DNA from: Fen-1362 sp049516395
GTDB lineage: Bacteria > Planctomycetota > Phycisphaerae > Sedimentisphaerales > Anaerobacaceae
Direction of reading: 5' to 3'
Length of the DNA: 64,000 nucleotides
NCBI GenBank assembly: GCA_049516395.1
Contig: JBEKTD010000006.1
Span: 1-64,000, forward strand
Shown: positions 26,942 through 35,127 of the stretch, piece by piece
Layout of the letters: the number at the start of each line of letters is the position of its first letter
Numbering within the stretch: the first letter of the stretch is position 1
Translations under genes and position numbers: made by a program
The notes under the pieces: model-generated
Databases searched by the model: none
What the model was told of the DNA's origin: nothing
What the model saw: only the letters and a program-made list of their open reading frames with translations

Positions 26942-28504
26942 ATGGAAAAAATAAAAATATACGATACGACGCTGCGAGACGGGATGCAGACCGAGGGCAT
27001 CAGTTTTTCTCTCGAAGACAAGCTTGCCATCGCCGGATGTCTCGATGAACTGGGCGTGGACTACATCGAGGGCGGTTATCCCGCATCCGGTCCGAAAGAT
27101 ACACAGTTTTTCGCGGAGGTTGCGAAACTTGGTTTTCGCAACAGCAAAATCACCGCATTCGGCAGCACGCGAAGAATCGATAACAAGGCGGAAGACGACG
27201 CATCTCTTAACGCAATTGTTTCCTGTAAGGCCCCCGCCGCAACCATCGTGGGAAAGACCTGGGATTTGCACGTTACAAAAGTTCTCGGCTGTTCGCTTGA
27301 GGACAATATCGCGGTATGCGCCGACTCGGTGAGGTATCTTAAAAAGCACGGTCTTGAGGTGATTTTCGACGCCGAGCATTTTTACGACGGCTACAAGGAA
27401 AATCCTGAGTACGCCCTAAAGGTGCTGCGGGCAGTGGCTGAGGCGGGAATCGACGCGATTGCGCTTTGCGACACCAACGGCGGCACACTGCCGAACGAGA
27501 TTTATGAAATCACCAAAACCGTCTGCGGACAGTTAAAGCCCCTGACCATCGGCATCCATACTCACAATGACAATGACTGCGCAATCGCCGGCTCGCTGGC
27601 GGCGGTCCACGCAGGCGCAAGGCAGGTCCAGGGAACAATCAACGGGCTTGGCGAACGCTGCGGCAACGCAAATTTGTGCACGGTTATCCCAAACCTGGTG
27701 TTTAAGATGGGCTTTGACGTGCTGACGCCGGAGAAAATCAAGTCAATAACCGAAGTGTCGCGTTTCGTCTTCGAGATTTGCAACCTGACGCCGGTAACGA
27801 ATATGCCATACGTGGGCGAAAGCGCATTCGCTCACAAGGCAGGGCTACATGTTGACGCCCTGCGAAAAAACAAACGCACATACGAACACGTTGACCCTGC
27901 GCTGGTCGGCAACGAGAGGCGATTCCTTATCAGCGAGCTTAGCGGAAAATCCAATATCCTCGCAGAGCTGGAAAAAGCGAAAATCGCTGAAGACAAAAAA
28001 CTGGCGAAAAAGATTCTCGAACGCGTGCAGAATCTCGAAAACGAGGGTTATCAATTCGAGGCGGCCAACGCGAGTTTCGAGCTGCTCGTCCAGAAGATTA
28101 TGGGGACATATAAGCCCGCTTTCGAGCTAATCAGGTACAGCACTAAAGTCGAGAAACGCAACAGCGGCGAGCTTATCACCGAGGCAACGGTAAAGCTGAA
28201 AATAGGCGAACAGGTTGAGCACGTGGTAGGCGAAGGCGACGGCCCGGTCAATGCCCTCGACGACGCGCTAAGAAAATCACTTGAGAATTTCTACCCCGCA
28301 ATCAAGGATATGCACCTTGTCGATTATAAGGTTCGCGTTGTCAACGGCCGTGATGGAACTGCCGCCCGCGTCCGAGTAATTATCGAATCGCGCGACAAGA
28401 AAGATATCTGGGGGACCGTCGGCGTATCAGAGAACATCATCGAGGCATCCTGGCAGGCGCTTGTGGATTCGGTGGAATACAAGATCCAGAAAGACACCCG
28501 ATAG
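26942..28504 (+). CDS. cimA: (R)-citramalate synthase
   Basis: Condenses pyruvate with acetyl-CoA to citramalate, giving isoleucine without threonine. The 520 residues have the HMGL/LeuA-type TIM barrel with metal and substrate motifs YDTTLRDGMQTEG, DYIEGGYPASGP, AEHFYDGYKENPEYAL, IHTHNDNDCAI and INGLGERCGN. A linker (VGESAFAHKAGLHVDA) leads to a regulatory dimer domain at about 390-515. The 'EGGYP..GPKD' signature and this length match the CimA group rather than 2-isopropylmalate synthase. ilvD, in the next step group of branched-chain synthesis, is in the window but distant. Feedback control by isoleucine is likely from the C-terminal domain. Confidence 0.93.
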   Translation: MEKIKIYDTTLRDGMQTEGISFSLEDKLAIAGCLDELGVDYIEGGYPASGPKDTQFFAEVAKLGFRNSKITAFGSTRRIDNKAEDDASLNAIVSCKAPAATIVGKTWDLHVTKVLGCSLEDNIAVCADSVRYLKKHGLEVIFDAEHFYDGYKENPEYALKVLRAVAEAGIDAIALCDTNGGTLPNEIYEITKTVCGQLKPLTIGIHTHNDNDCAIAGSLAAVHAGARQVQGTINGLGERCGNANLCTVIPNLVFKMGFDVLTPEKIKSITEVSRFVFEICNLTPVTNMPYVGESAFAHKAGLHVDALRKNKRTYEHVDPALVGNERRFLISELSGKSNILAELEKAKIAEDKKLAKKILERVQNLENEGYQFEAANASFELLVQKIMGTYKPAFELIRYSTKVEKRNSGELITEATVKLKIGEQVEHVVGEGDGPVNALDDALRKSLENFYPAIKDMHLVDYKVRVVNGRDGTAARVRVIIESRDKKDIWGTVGVSENIIEASWQALVDSVEYKIQKDTR

Positions 28505-28536
28505 CGCAGCAGTTTCGGCCTGTTTCGTCTAACTCA

Positions 28537-29274
28537 TCAGGCAACTATTTTTGTGTCTGCCCGTTGTGTTTCCGCGGGTGTATCCATCCGTTTTCTTTTC
28601 CGGCGGTTTATGGTTCGCGATATCTGCTCGACAGGTATTGAGCCGGTGGCTATTTCTAGGGCCTGTTCGGCGGTCGCGGCGAAGGCATCTGCGCCGATTT
28701 CCTGCCACAAACCTTCCGCACGGTTGAACAATCCGCCTGAAACCATAATTTGCATATTCGGATTTGCGCTAACGTCTTTTATGCGGTCGATAAGCTGGCG
28801 AATGGAAGGCGCCTGCCTGGGGCTTGTGCCGTAAACCAGTAACACATCGGGAGAGTATTCGTGGACAAAGGTAAGGACATCGTCATTGGTAAGTCCGCCG
28901 CCGAGGAAGCGCACGTCCCAGCCGTCGCTTTCGAAAATGTCCGCGATAATCTGTCCGCCAAGCTCCTGCAACTCATCCGGTGCACAGCATACCGCGATTT
29001 TTTTGTTTCGGGGCTGCCTTCGCGGCAGCTTGTTCTGCAACTGGTCAACTATTGTGCGGCTGATTCTTGTGGCCAAGTGTTCCTGCGCGAGGGTTATCCG
29101 CTCAGCTCTTAACAGCCGTTCAATCTCGACCATTGTGGGCCAGACAACCTCCATATAAACAAGATTGGTAGGCGTTCCGCTCTGCAGCGTCTCTTCGATG
29201 ACTAACCGGGAATTTCTTCTATCCCCTCTTAAAAGGGAGTCCAGATACCGCTCGACGATTTCCTCTCTAATCAT
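28537..29274 (-). CDS. Degenerate CarH/MtaC-type B12-binding-domain protein
   Basis: A 245-residue soluble protein with a helical cap (residues 1-85) and a Rossmann B12 fold (90-215). In light sensors of the CarH type the cap has a Trp nine residues before Glu-His, and the fold carries E-x-H-x-x-G. Here the Glu-His pair is kept (E65-H66), but the Trp place is L55. The cobalt-binding His is replaced: the text reads APDELQELGG, with Q103 at that position. The pocket motif MVSGGLFN is kept. It has no HTH domain, and no methyltransferase adjoins it. It may bind cobalamin weakly or another ligand. The ATG at 29274 has GGAGAAAG three bases upstream; a longer start would lack this. Confidence 0.8.
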   Translation of the reverse strand: MIREEIVERYLDSLLRGDRRNSRLVIEETLQSGTPTNLVYMEVVWPTMVEIERLLRAERITLAQEHLATRISRTIVDQLQNKLPRRQPRNKKIAVCCAPDELQELGGQIIADIFESDGWDVRFLGGGLTNDDVLTFVHEYSPDVLLVYGTSPRQAPSIRQLIDRIKDVSANPNMQIMVSGGLFNRAEGLWQEIGADAFAATAEQALEIATGSIPVEQISRTINRRKRKRMDTPAETQRADTKIVA

Positions 29275-29560
29275 AATCTTTCTCCAAATATTTTGCCTGC
29301 CACAATATTTGCCCATTTTAACATCGGCGGGACTCCAAATCCCAAAATGTCAATATAGGTAATATATGAATCGGAAACGGCCATCAAAATTCTTTAGTTA
29401 AAATGGGTAACTTGTGTAATTCAAGGAAACATATTAAGGCGAGTTTTAACAGATGGGAACCATTTTAGACCAAATCATTGTATATTCAAGCCGATATTAT
29501 AGGGCCTTCTCGGCAAGATAATATTGGTCATAACTTTTTGTTTTGGTGTGAAAAATTAAT

Positions 29561-30025
29561 CTAACTGTTTCCGACGTCAGGCCCCTGCCCTACATCCGGC
29601 GGGGTGGGTGGATGTTGCGGCGGCTGGGGCATATTAACTTGTCTGCAAACGACCGACCGTTCACCAAGCATAGTGTCGTTGGCAAACAACTGGAAACGAT
29701 ATTCGCCTGTATGCTGAAAAACCACGCCCATCAGGTTTATGGCGACGGTTACGATTTGCCTGACATCCTTGAAATCCACGGGCTGGCCCTGCTCGAAGAT
29801 GACCTTGTCCTGGTTATCTATATCGACGAGGCGAATTTTAAGGCGGGTAACGCCGTGGCCGTTGGTCATCTCGCAGAAAAATATGAGCTGGTCGTGGCGC
29901 ACGGGGTACCTGGGGGCGTTGATGGTTTGAATAATGTTTATGATGCTGGGCATTCCCGATATACGGTCGAAAATTACCCTGTCGCAGACAATAACGGAAA
30001 GCAGAATCGGAGCAACCTCATCCAT
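29561..30025 (-). CDS. Small conserved beta-rich protein downstream of panB
   Basis: A protein of 154 residues starting MDEVAPILLSVIVCDRVI. It has alternating beta strands (IINIIQTINAPRYPVRHDQL, then FFCEMTNGHGV and RLKIRLVD) and a proline-rich tail (PQPPQHPPTPP). It resembles a planctomycete-rich family of unknown function (I think DUF6941), which should be checked. The ATG at 30025 with AAAGGA ten bases upstream is preferred. A TTG at 30091 would overlap panB by 17 bases. It follows panB by 49 bases in the same direction and may be co-transcribed. Confidence 0.6.
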   Translation of the reverse strand: MDEVAPILLSVIVCDRVIFDRISGMPSIINIIQTINAPRYPVRHDQLIFFCEMTNGHGVTRLKIRLVDIDNQDKVIFEQGQPVDFKDVRQIVTVAINLMGVVFQHTGEYRFQLFANDTMLGERSVVCRQVNMPQPPQHPPTPPDVGQGPDVGNS

Positions 30026-30074
30026 TTTGAACCAATCCTTTCGTAAAACACGATATAAAAAATTATCCTGGTTT

Positions 30075-30929
30075 TCAGGCGTTGTTTTCAAGCATTCCGC
30101 GGAGTCGTTCCATTTCGCCGTCTTTCATATGATAACAGTGTTCGGTATCGGGGTATTTGCCCGCCCTGACCTGGTTTGTGTATTCGGCGAAGGCGGCAAT
30201 CGTGGCATCGCCGAGGTTGGCGAAGCTTTTGGCGAACTTCGGCTGACGTCCCCCTGACAAACCGAGAATATCAGGAGCGATGAGAACCTGGCCGTCGCAG
30301 TCCGGACCTGAGCCGCAGCTGATGACGGGGACATCGCTTTGCTCGGTGATTATTTTGGCGACTTCTGCGCAAACGCCTTCGAGGAGCAACGCGATTGAGC
30401 CGGCGTTTACCATTTGCTTTGCAAGTGCGATAAGCTCGGCGGCCATTTCCGCGGTCGAGGCCTCGGCCTTGAATTTGCCAATCCTGGATATGCTCTGGGG
30501 CCTGATGCCGATATGCGCCATAACAGCCATACCGGCATCGTTGACTGCTTTGATGACATCGAGACATGCGCCTGAGGCCTCGATTTTTATCATTTGAGCA
30601 CCGCATTCAGAGGCGAATCTTCCGGCATTTTTGACCGCCTCGGCTATGCCCACCTGGTAGGACAGGAAAGGCATATCCGCAATGAGACATACATCGGGGG
30701 CGGCTTTCCTGACGGCGGCGGTTATAGCGACCATAAAATCCATAGTCGCGGGCAGGGTGGAATCGTGCCCAAGGATAACCTGGGCGGCTGAATCACCTAC
30801 AAGTATAATCTCGACGTCGGTCTGGGCGACGAGCCGGGCCGTGGTATAGTCGTAGCAGCTGACTGCCACAACCTTACGACCCTGTTGTTTGGCGTCAATT
30901 AAATTGGCTACCGTGATTTTGCCTGCCAT
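30075..30929 (-). CDS. panB: 3-methyl-2-oxobutanoate hydroxymethyltransferase
   Basis: Transfers a hydroxymethyl group from methylene-tetrahydrofolate to 2-oxoisovalerate, the first committed step to pantothenate. About 284 residues form the PEP/phosphoenolpyruvate-type barrel. Visible: VAVSCYDYTTARLV, the metal-site stretch ILVGDSAAQVILGH, LIADMPFLSYQ, QMIKIEASG, MAHIGIRPQS and the C-terminal GSGPDCDGQVLIAPD. The ATG at 30929 (MAGKITVANL) is the family start; extra upstream codons in the same frame would lie in the promoter. Its substrate comes from the pathway in which ilvD works. Confidence 0.96.
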   Translation of the reverse strand: MAGKITVANLIDAKQQGRKVVAVSCYDYTTARLVAQTDVEIILVGDSAAQVILGHDSTLPATMDFMVAITAAVRKAAPDVCLIADMPFLSYQVGIAEAVKNAGRFASECGAQMIKIEASGACLDVIKAVNDAGMAVMAHIGIRPQSISRIGKFKAEASTAEMAAELIALAKQMVNAGSIALLLEGVCAEVAKIITEQSDVPVISCGSGPDCDGQVLIAPDILGLSGGRQPKFAKSFANLGDATIAAFAEYTNQVRAGKYPDTEHCYHMKDGEMERLRGMLENNA

Positions 30930-30964
30930 TCGAATACCCCATAAAATAACAATCAACCTGTTAG

Positions 30965-30992
30965 AATATAGTGAACAAACAGGAGTAATCAA
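30965..30992 (-). promoter_or_regulatory. Probable panB promoter
   Basis: On the minus strand TTGATT (30987-30992), a 16-base spacer and TATATT (30965-30970) lie about 36 bases before the panB start. Confidence 0.5.
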
Positions 30993-31368
30993 GCGTAAAA
31001 TTGCAACGTTTTTATGAGGATTTTCGGGTTTTTCGGCGAGAATTGAAAATTTTATGGTTTTTTTAATAAGAGGACTTGAATCGAGACGTCTCTAAATGTG
31101 TAGTGATATGAGAAATTTCCCTAAAGAATTTCGGGGTATTAGGGCGATTATTTAGAAAGGCAATAATGGAGCAACAGAGGGCATTGACATAAGTAATCAT
31201 TTTTCTGGGCTTTTCATCACCCTCCTCCGAAGCCAGGTTCTTAAACAGGAATCTGGCTTTTTTAATTCAATATTTAGAATATAGTCAATAGTTACCTTTT
31301 CACTGCTGTTAATTTAGGCAAAACAGGGCTTTGGGGGCATTTAAAACCCTTCGATTCAACATCACCTG
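30993..31368. other. Gene-free gap with a plus-strand terminator and possible small RNA
   Basis: No coding frame of note. A possible plus-strand promoter is TTGAAT (31076-31081), 17 bases, TGTAGT (31099-31104), with the palindrome gagacgtctc in its spacer. A pyrimidine-rich segment, caccctcctccgaa (31218-31231), resembles an anti-Shine-Dalgarno stretch. It is complementary to a 14-base run at 8729-8742. A terminator follows at once. Confidence 0.4.
31230..31263 (+). terminator. Intrinsic terminator, plus strand, no protein gene before it
   Basis: AAGCCAG pairs with CTGGCTT and, after a wobble, TTC pairs with GAA around an eight-base loop. A run of six T follows. Because recO and panB both lie on the minus strand, this can only end a plus-strand noncoding transcript. 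Confidence 0.78.
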
Positions 31369-32127
31369 TCAGGCATTGAGAATGTACTTCGCCATTCTTG
31401 GTGGCCGACCAAGCATATCGGTAATATAGCGAATCAAGATGTCCTCAACGTTTTTCAGGGTGTTTTGGGAAGCAGAGGCAAGCAATTTTGAGTCGGCCAG
31501 ACATTTTGCCGATTCAGCAGTCAGTCGTATTTTATCGGGGAAAGGCCCCTGGCAATCCCTGCAAATCAGGCCCCTTGCGTTATTGCTGAAATACGTTTCC
31601 GGCCAGCGAGAATCAAAATGATTCCTGCAATTTACGCAATAATCGAGGACGGGACACAAGCCGATTTCCGTCAGCAGCACCAGTTGAAACACTATCAGGT
31701 TCGCCAGGATTTTGCGGTGCTCATCATTTGAGCTTCTGTCCTGACTGGCGTCGTGAATGAACTGAAGCAAGCTGTCAAACAAGCCCGGATGGGGGTCGTA
31801 ATCATTGACCAGAGCATTTACAAGCTCGGCAGCAAACAGACAGGCGTTCAGCGCAAATATATCCGCCGACAGTACTGGGTAATTCACTATGCCCGCAAGC
31901 GGCTCAAATTCAGCAAGAGTCGCCAGCTTATCCCGGCCTGAATCAGAGAAGACAATATCGCCATAAGAAAATATCTCTATGGGGCCTCCGAAAGATGATT
32001 TCCGTCTTTTCGCGCCTTTGGCGATTACGGGGACTTTTCCCGTTTGCCTGGCAAAGAAAGTTACCACCTGCGATGTTTCGGAGTAGTCAACTGCCCGGAT
32101 GCAGATGCCATGGTCATTGGTCAGCAT
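31369..32127 (-). CDS. recO: DNA repair protein RecO
   Basis: Helps load RecA on single-stranded DNA with RecF/RecR. The 252 residues start with an OB fold (GICIRAVDYSETSQVVTFFA, then GKVPVIAKGAKRRKS), then a helical domain. A four-cysteine zinc site follows, with CVNC and CRDC about 35 residues apart. The start overlaps the ybeY stop by seven bases, so the two are translationally coupled. It is the last gene of the phoH-pgpH-ybeY-recO series, an order also known in Firmicutes. Confidence 0.93.
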   Translation of the reverse strand: MLTNDHGICIRAVDYSETSQVVTFFARQTGKVPVIAKGAKRRKSSFGGPIEIFSYGDIVFSDSGRDKLATLAEFEPLAGIVNYPVLSADIFALNACLFAAELVNALVNDYDPHPGLFDSLLQFIHDASQDRSSNDEHRKILANLIVFQLVLLTEIGLCPVLDYCVNCRNHFDSRWPETYFSNNARGLICRDCQGPFPDKIRLTAESAKCLADSKLLASASQNTLKNVEDILIRYITDMLGRPPRMAKYILNA

Positions 32128-32609
32128 TTTTGACGCCGTTTATTCGGAACAATTTTTCGTTTTTTATCATATACCAGCCCAAAACCCTGCTGCTGTAGAA
32201 TTTCATCTTCGAGTTGATGCATTATTTTCGCTTTTTTCGGCTGTAAGTCATCGAAGCCGAGATTATGCAGCAGGCCATGGGTGATATAAAGGGCAAGCTC
32301 CGCCTGAGAGGAATGGCCTCGTTTAACAGCCTGCGTTTTCGCCCTTTCGCCGTTTACCACAAGCTCAAGCAATCTTAGGGTGATTTTGTTTTCCGACAAA
32401 TCGAACGCCAGGCAATCGGTGAAGTTTTTATGGTTAAGGAATTCAATGTTAAGTTTTCGCATACGGCGATTGCCGACTATGGCAATACTGATGGTTGCCT
32501 TTGTCAGGCGGAAGCGCTTACAGATTACGCGCACAAGTTTGATGAGCTTGCGACGCGGGCAAGGGATGTTTTTGAAATCGCGAGTGATATGAACAGTTAC
32601 GCCTTGCAT
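32121..32609 (-). CDS. ybeY: Endoribonuclease YbeY
   Basis: A metal-dependent RNase used in 16S rRNA 3' maturation and ribosome quality control. The 162 residues have the family core: NIEFLNHKNFTDCLAFDL and the metal motif HGLLHNLGFDD at residues 111-121. The usual third ligand is His in H-x3-H-x5-H; here the residue is D121. Asp can bind zinc, so activity is still plausible, but this is a visible change. The order phoH-pgpH-ybeY-recO matches the known conserved cluster. Confidence 0.9.
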   Translation of the reverse strand: MQGVTVHITRDFKNIPCPRRKLIKLVRVICKRFRLTKATISIAIVGNRRMRKLNIEFLNHKNFTDCLAFDLSENKITLRLLELVVNGERAKTQAVKRGHSSQAELALYITHGLLHNLGFDDLQPKKAKIMHQLEDEILQQQGFGLVYDKKRKIVPNKRRQKC

Positions 32610-32624
32610 AGTTGGTATATCGCT

Positions 32625-34127
32625 TTACTGGTCCAGTTCGGGCGGCATATCAGGCGGCTTGGGATAGGCGATTCGCCCGTGGTAGTGGGCCGCGAGGGTT
32701 TTTGACATACGTGCCTCAATCTGACTAAGCTCCCGCAAAGACAGGTCGCACTCGTCAAACTGGCCGTCCTGCAGACGCTTCATCGCCATATTATGCACGA
32801 CGGCTTCGATCTTTAATGGTGTCGCTTCCGGCAAAGTCCTTGTTGCGCCTTCGACGGCGTCCGCAAGCATAACGATTGCGGCTTCTTTTGTCCGCGGTTT
32901 TGGGCCGGGATATCGAAACTCGCCTTCGGAAGGAACCGGCAAATCAGAAGAATCACCTTGTTCGTGCTGTTTCATCGCTTCATTGTAAAAATACTCAACA
33001 AGCGTGGTGCCGTGATGTGTTTCGATGAATTGTCTCAGGACGGCAGGCAAACCGTATTCTTTTGCCAGCTCCATACCGTCTTTAATATGTCCGGCTATAA
33101 TCAACTGGCTCATCGCGGGCGAAAGCTCCTTGTGCCAGCTTATTGAGCCGAGCTGGTTTTCGACAAAGTAGCCCGGCTTGTTGATTTTGCCTATATCGTG
33201 ATAGTATGACCCGACTCTGCACAAAAGGCCGTTGCGTCCGATTGCTTCCGCGGCGGCCTCAGCAATGACGCCAATGAGCAAGCTGTGACTATAGGTGCCC
33301 GGCGCTTCCATAGCAAGCCGTCTCAGCAGGGGCTGGTTTGCGTCGCTGTAATCCAGCAAGGTCATACTTGTCGCTATTCGGAAAACCTTTTCGAGAACGG
33401 GCAGGAGGCCTTGTATCAACACACCGACAAGAAGAGTAACCGCGGCGTTGGGGCCTGCGTCGGCGAATAAATTACCCGGCAATTCGGGAGAAGACAGATA
33501 CCTCATAGCGGTTGACATTATAAAAACCGTTATAGCCGCCACCAAACTTACCTCTAAAAGCCGCATCCTCGTGCGGATTTCCTTGAGTAAGAAGCAATAT
33601 GGCAGCGCACCGGCAAGCATAGTGAGCAAAACGCTTAAGTCCGTTACCTGTCCTGTCGCTAAAGAAGCGAGGACGCAGTAAACAAAGCTCATCGCCATAG
33701 CGAACCGCTGATTATAAGCGATAGTCAGGATAAGGGCCGTAGCGACGGCGGTGCCCGTAACCCAGAATACCTGGCCGGCCAGCAACACCGCTAATTTCGC
33801 ACAAATCAACATTGAGATAAGCAGAACGACCAGCCCTATCGTCCTGACACGGTTCTTAATAAGCCGTTTTTGATATTGAGAGATATGGAATGCGGCAGTC
33901 AGGCCAATCAGGACAACCACTGTAACAATCGCGGCGAGCCTGCCATAGGTCATCTGGCCTGTCGGGTCATATCCGAGCACCGCCACGGACAACAACACAA
34001 AGAGCAGCCAGACAGCCGACGAGTAAATGACATCGGGGTCCGCCAGCCGGCTCAGGTCGGCAAACTGCTTTGCCACTTCCCTTCGCACCCGACTTCGCCG
34101 CTGATTTGTCCTGTTAAAAAATCCCAC
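32625..34127 (-). CDS. PgpH-like membrane HD hydrolase (c-di-AMP phosphodiesterase type)
   Basis: The protein has a membrane half with seven or so segments (about 35-52, 63-80, 95-118, 122-140, 145-160, 165-183 and 190-215). A cytoplasmic HD domain follows with the metal motif YYHDIGK (H310-D311), the SHSLLIGVIAE helix and the AIVMLADAVEG region. PgpH of Gram-positive bacteria hydrolyses cyclic di-AMP. Those proteins are about 700 residues and have a large extracytoplasmic 7TMR-HDED sensor domain before the membrane part. This one is 500 residues and lacks that domain. Position next to phoH and ybeY supports the PgpH assignment. The substrate is inferred from family. Confidence 0.85.
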   Translation of the reverse strand: MGFFNRTNQRRSRVRREVAKQFADLSRLADPDVIYSSAVWLLFVLLSVAVLGYDPTGQMTYGRLAAIVTVVVLIGLTAAFHISQYQKRLIKNRVRTIGLVVLLISMLICAKLAVLLAGQVFWVTGTAVATALILTIAYNQRFAMAMSFVYCVLASLATGQVTDLSVLLTMLAGALPYCFLLKEIRTRMRLLEVSLVAAITVFIMSTAMRYLSSPELPGNLFADAGPNAAVTLLVGVLIQGLLPVLEKVFRIATSMTLLDYSDANQPLLRRLAMEAPGTYSHSLLIGVIAEAAAEAIGRNGLLCRVGSYYHDIGKINKPGYFVENQLGSISWHKELSPAMSQLIIAGHIKDGMELAKEYGLPAVLRQFIETHHGTTLVEYFYNEAMKQHEQGDSSDLPVPSEGEFRYPGPKPRTKEAAIVMLADAVEGATRTLPEATPLKIEAVVHNMAMKRLQDGQFDECDLSLRELSQIEARMSKTLAAHYHGRIAYPKPPDMPPELDQ

Positions 34128-34158
34128 CTGTGCTCCCTTTGTTTATTTCACAAAGACA

Positions 34159-35118
34159 TCAAGGCGTTAAGTGTTCAGTTTTTGGTTTCGCAGAGCGGTC
34201 GTAGGCACGAACAATGCTTTGAACGAGCCGATGCCGGACAATGTCGATTTGCGTCAGTTCGACAACACCGATACCCTTTACGCGACGCAGGCGTTCGATT
34301 GCCTCGACTAAGCCGCTTTTCTGCCCGTGGGGCAGGTCTATCTGGGTTATGTCGCCGGTGATTATCATCTTGGAGCCGCGTCCCAGCCGGGTAAGCACCA
34401 TAAGCATCTGCAGCGCCGATGTATTCTGCGCCTCATCGCAGATTACGACCGACTCATTGAGAGTCCTGCCCCGCATAAAGGCCAGCGGTATAATCTCGAT
34501 GACGTCCATATCCATAAATTTTCGCATCTGGCCGAAGTCCATCATATCCTCAAGCGCATCGAACAGCGGGCGAAGATAGGGATTTACTTTTGCCTGAATG
34601 TCGCCGGGGAGAAAACCGAGTTTTTCGCCCGCCTCGACCGCGGGCCGGGCAAGGATTATGCGTCTTATCTGTTTTCTTTTGAGCATCGATACGGCAACAG
34701 CTACCGCCAGATACGTCTTGCCTGTCCCCGCCGGGCCTGTGCAAAACGTAAGGTCGTTGTTAAGCATCGCCTGGATATATTTGAGCTGTCTTTTACTGGA
34801 GGGCTCGATTACTTTTTTGTGCGAGTAAACGGCAATTGCCTCTGGCGACTGCGGCTCAGCGTCAACGTCAATATCTGAAAGTATGATGCCGACGTCATCG
34901 GCGGTGAGAAGGCCTCGTTTAAGCAGGTGCTTTTGCATCTTGTCGATAACTTCCACCGCCCTGTTGACATTATCTGCTTTGCCGGCAACGAGGAGATTGT
35001 CCTGCCTGGCGGTCATCCTGACATCGAGAGCATCACGCACCATTCGAAGATTAATATCAGCAGGCCCGAACAATTCAAGCTGTTTGCCGATTGAATCGAG
35101 TTGTATTGTTATCTCCAA
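34159..35118 (-). CDS. phoH: PhoH-family ATPase
   Basis: A cytoplasmic P-loop protein of 319 residues, thought to act in RNA metabolism. An N-terminal KH-like region (residues 1-75) precedes the ATPase core with Walker A GPAGTGKT (128-135), RPAVEAGEKLGFLPGD, Walker B VVICDEAQN and the GDITQIDLP motif. The C-terminus (VELTQIDIVRHRLVQSIVRAYD) is typical. It sits upstream of pgpH and ybeY in the usual order and follows cdsA. Confidence 0.95.
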   Translation of the reverse strand: MEITIQLDSIGKQLELFGPADINLRMVRDALDVRMTARQDNLLVAGKADNVNRAVEVIDKMQKHLLKRGLLTADDVGIILSDIDVDAEPQSPEAIAVYSHKKVIEPSSKRQLKYIQAMLNNDLTFCTGPAGTGKTYLAVAVAVSMLKRKQIRRIILARPAVEAGEKLGFLPGDIQAKVNPYLRPLFDALEDMMDFGQMRKFMDMDVIEIIPLAFMRGRTLNESVVICDEAQNTSALQMLMVLTRLGRGSKMIITGDITQIDLPHGQKSGLVEAIERLRRVKGIGVVELTQIDIVRHRLVQSIVRAYDRSAKPKTEHLTP

Positions 35119-35127
35119 AAGCTTCCT

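Noticed and set aside
31184..31212. TTGACA as promoter of the small RNA
   Set aside because: At 17 bases the -10 place reads GGGCTT, so a sigma-70 promoter is not supported; the TTGAAT/TGTAGT pair is a better but weak choice.
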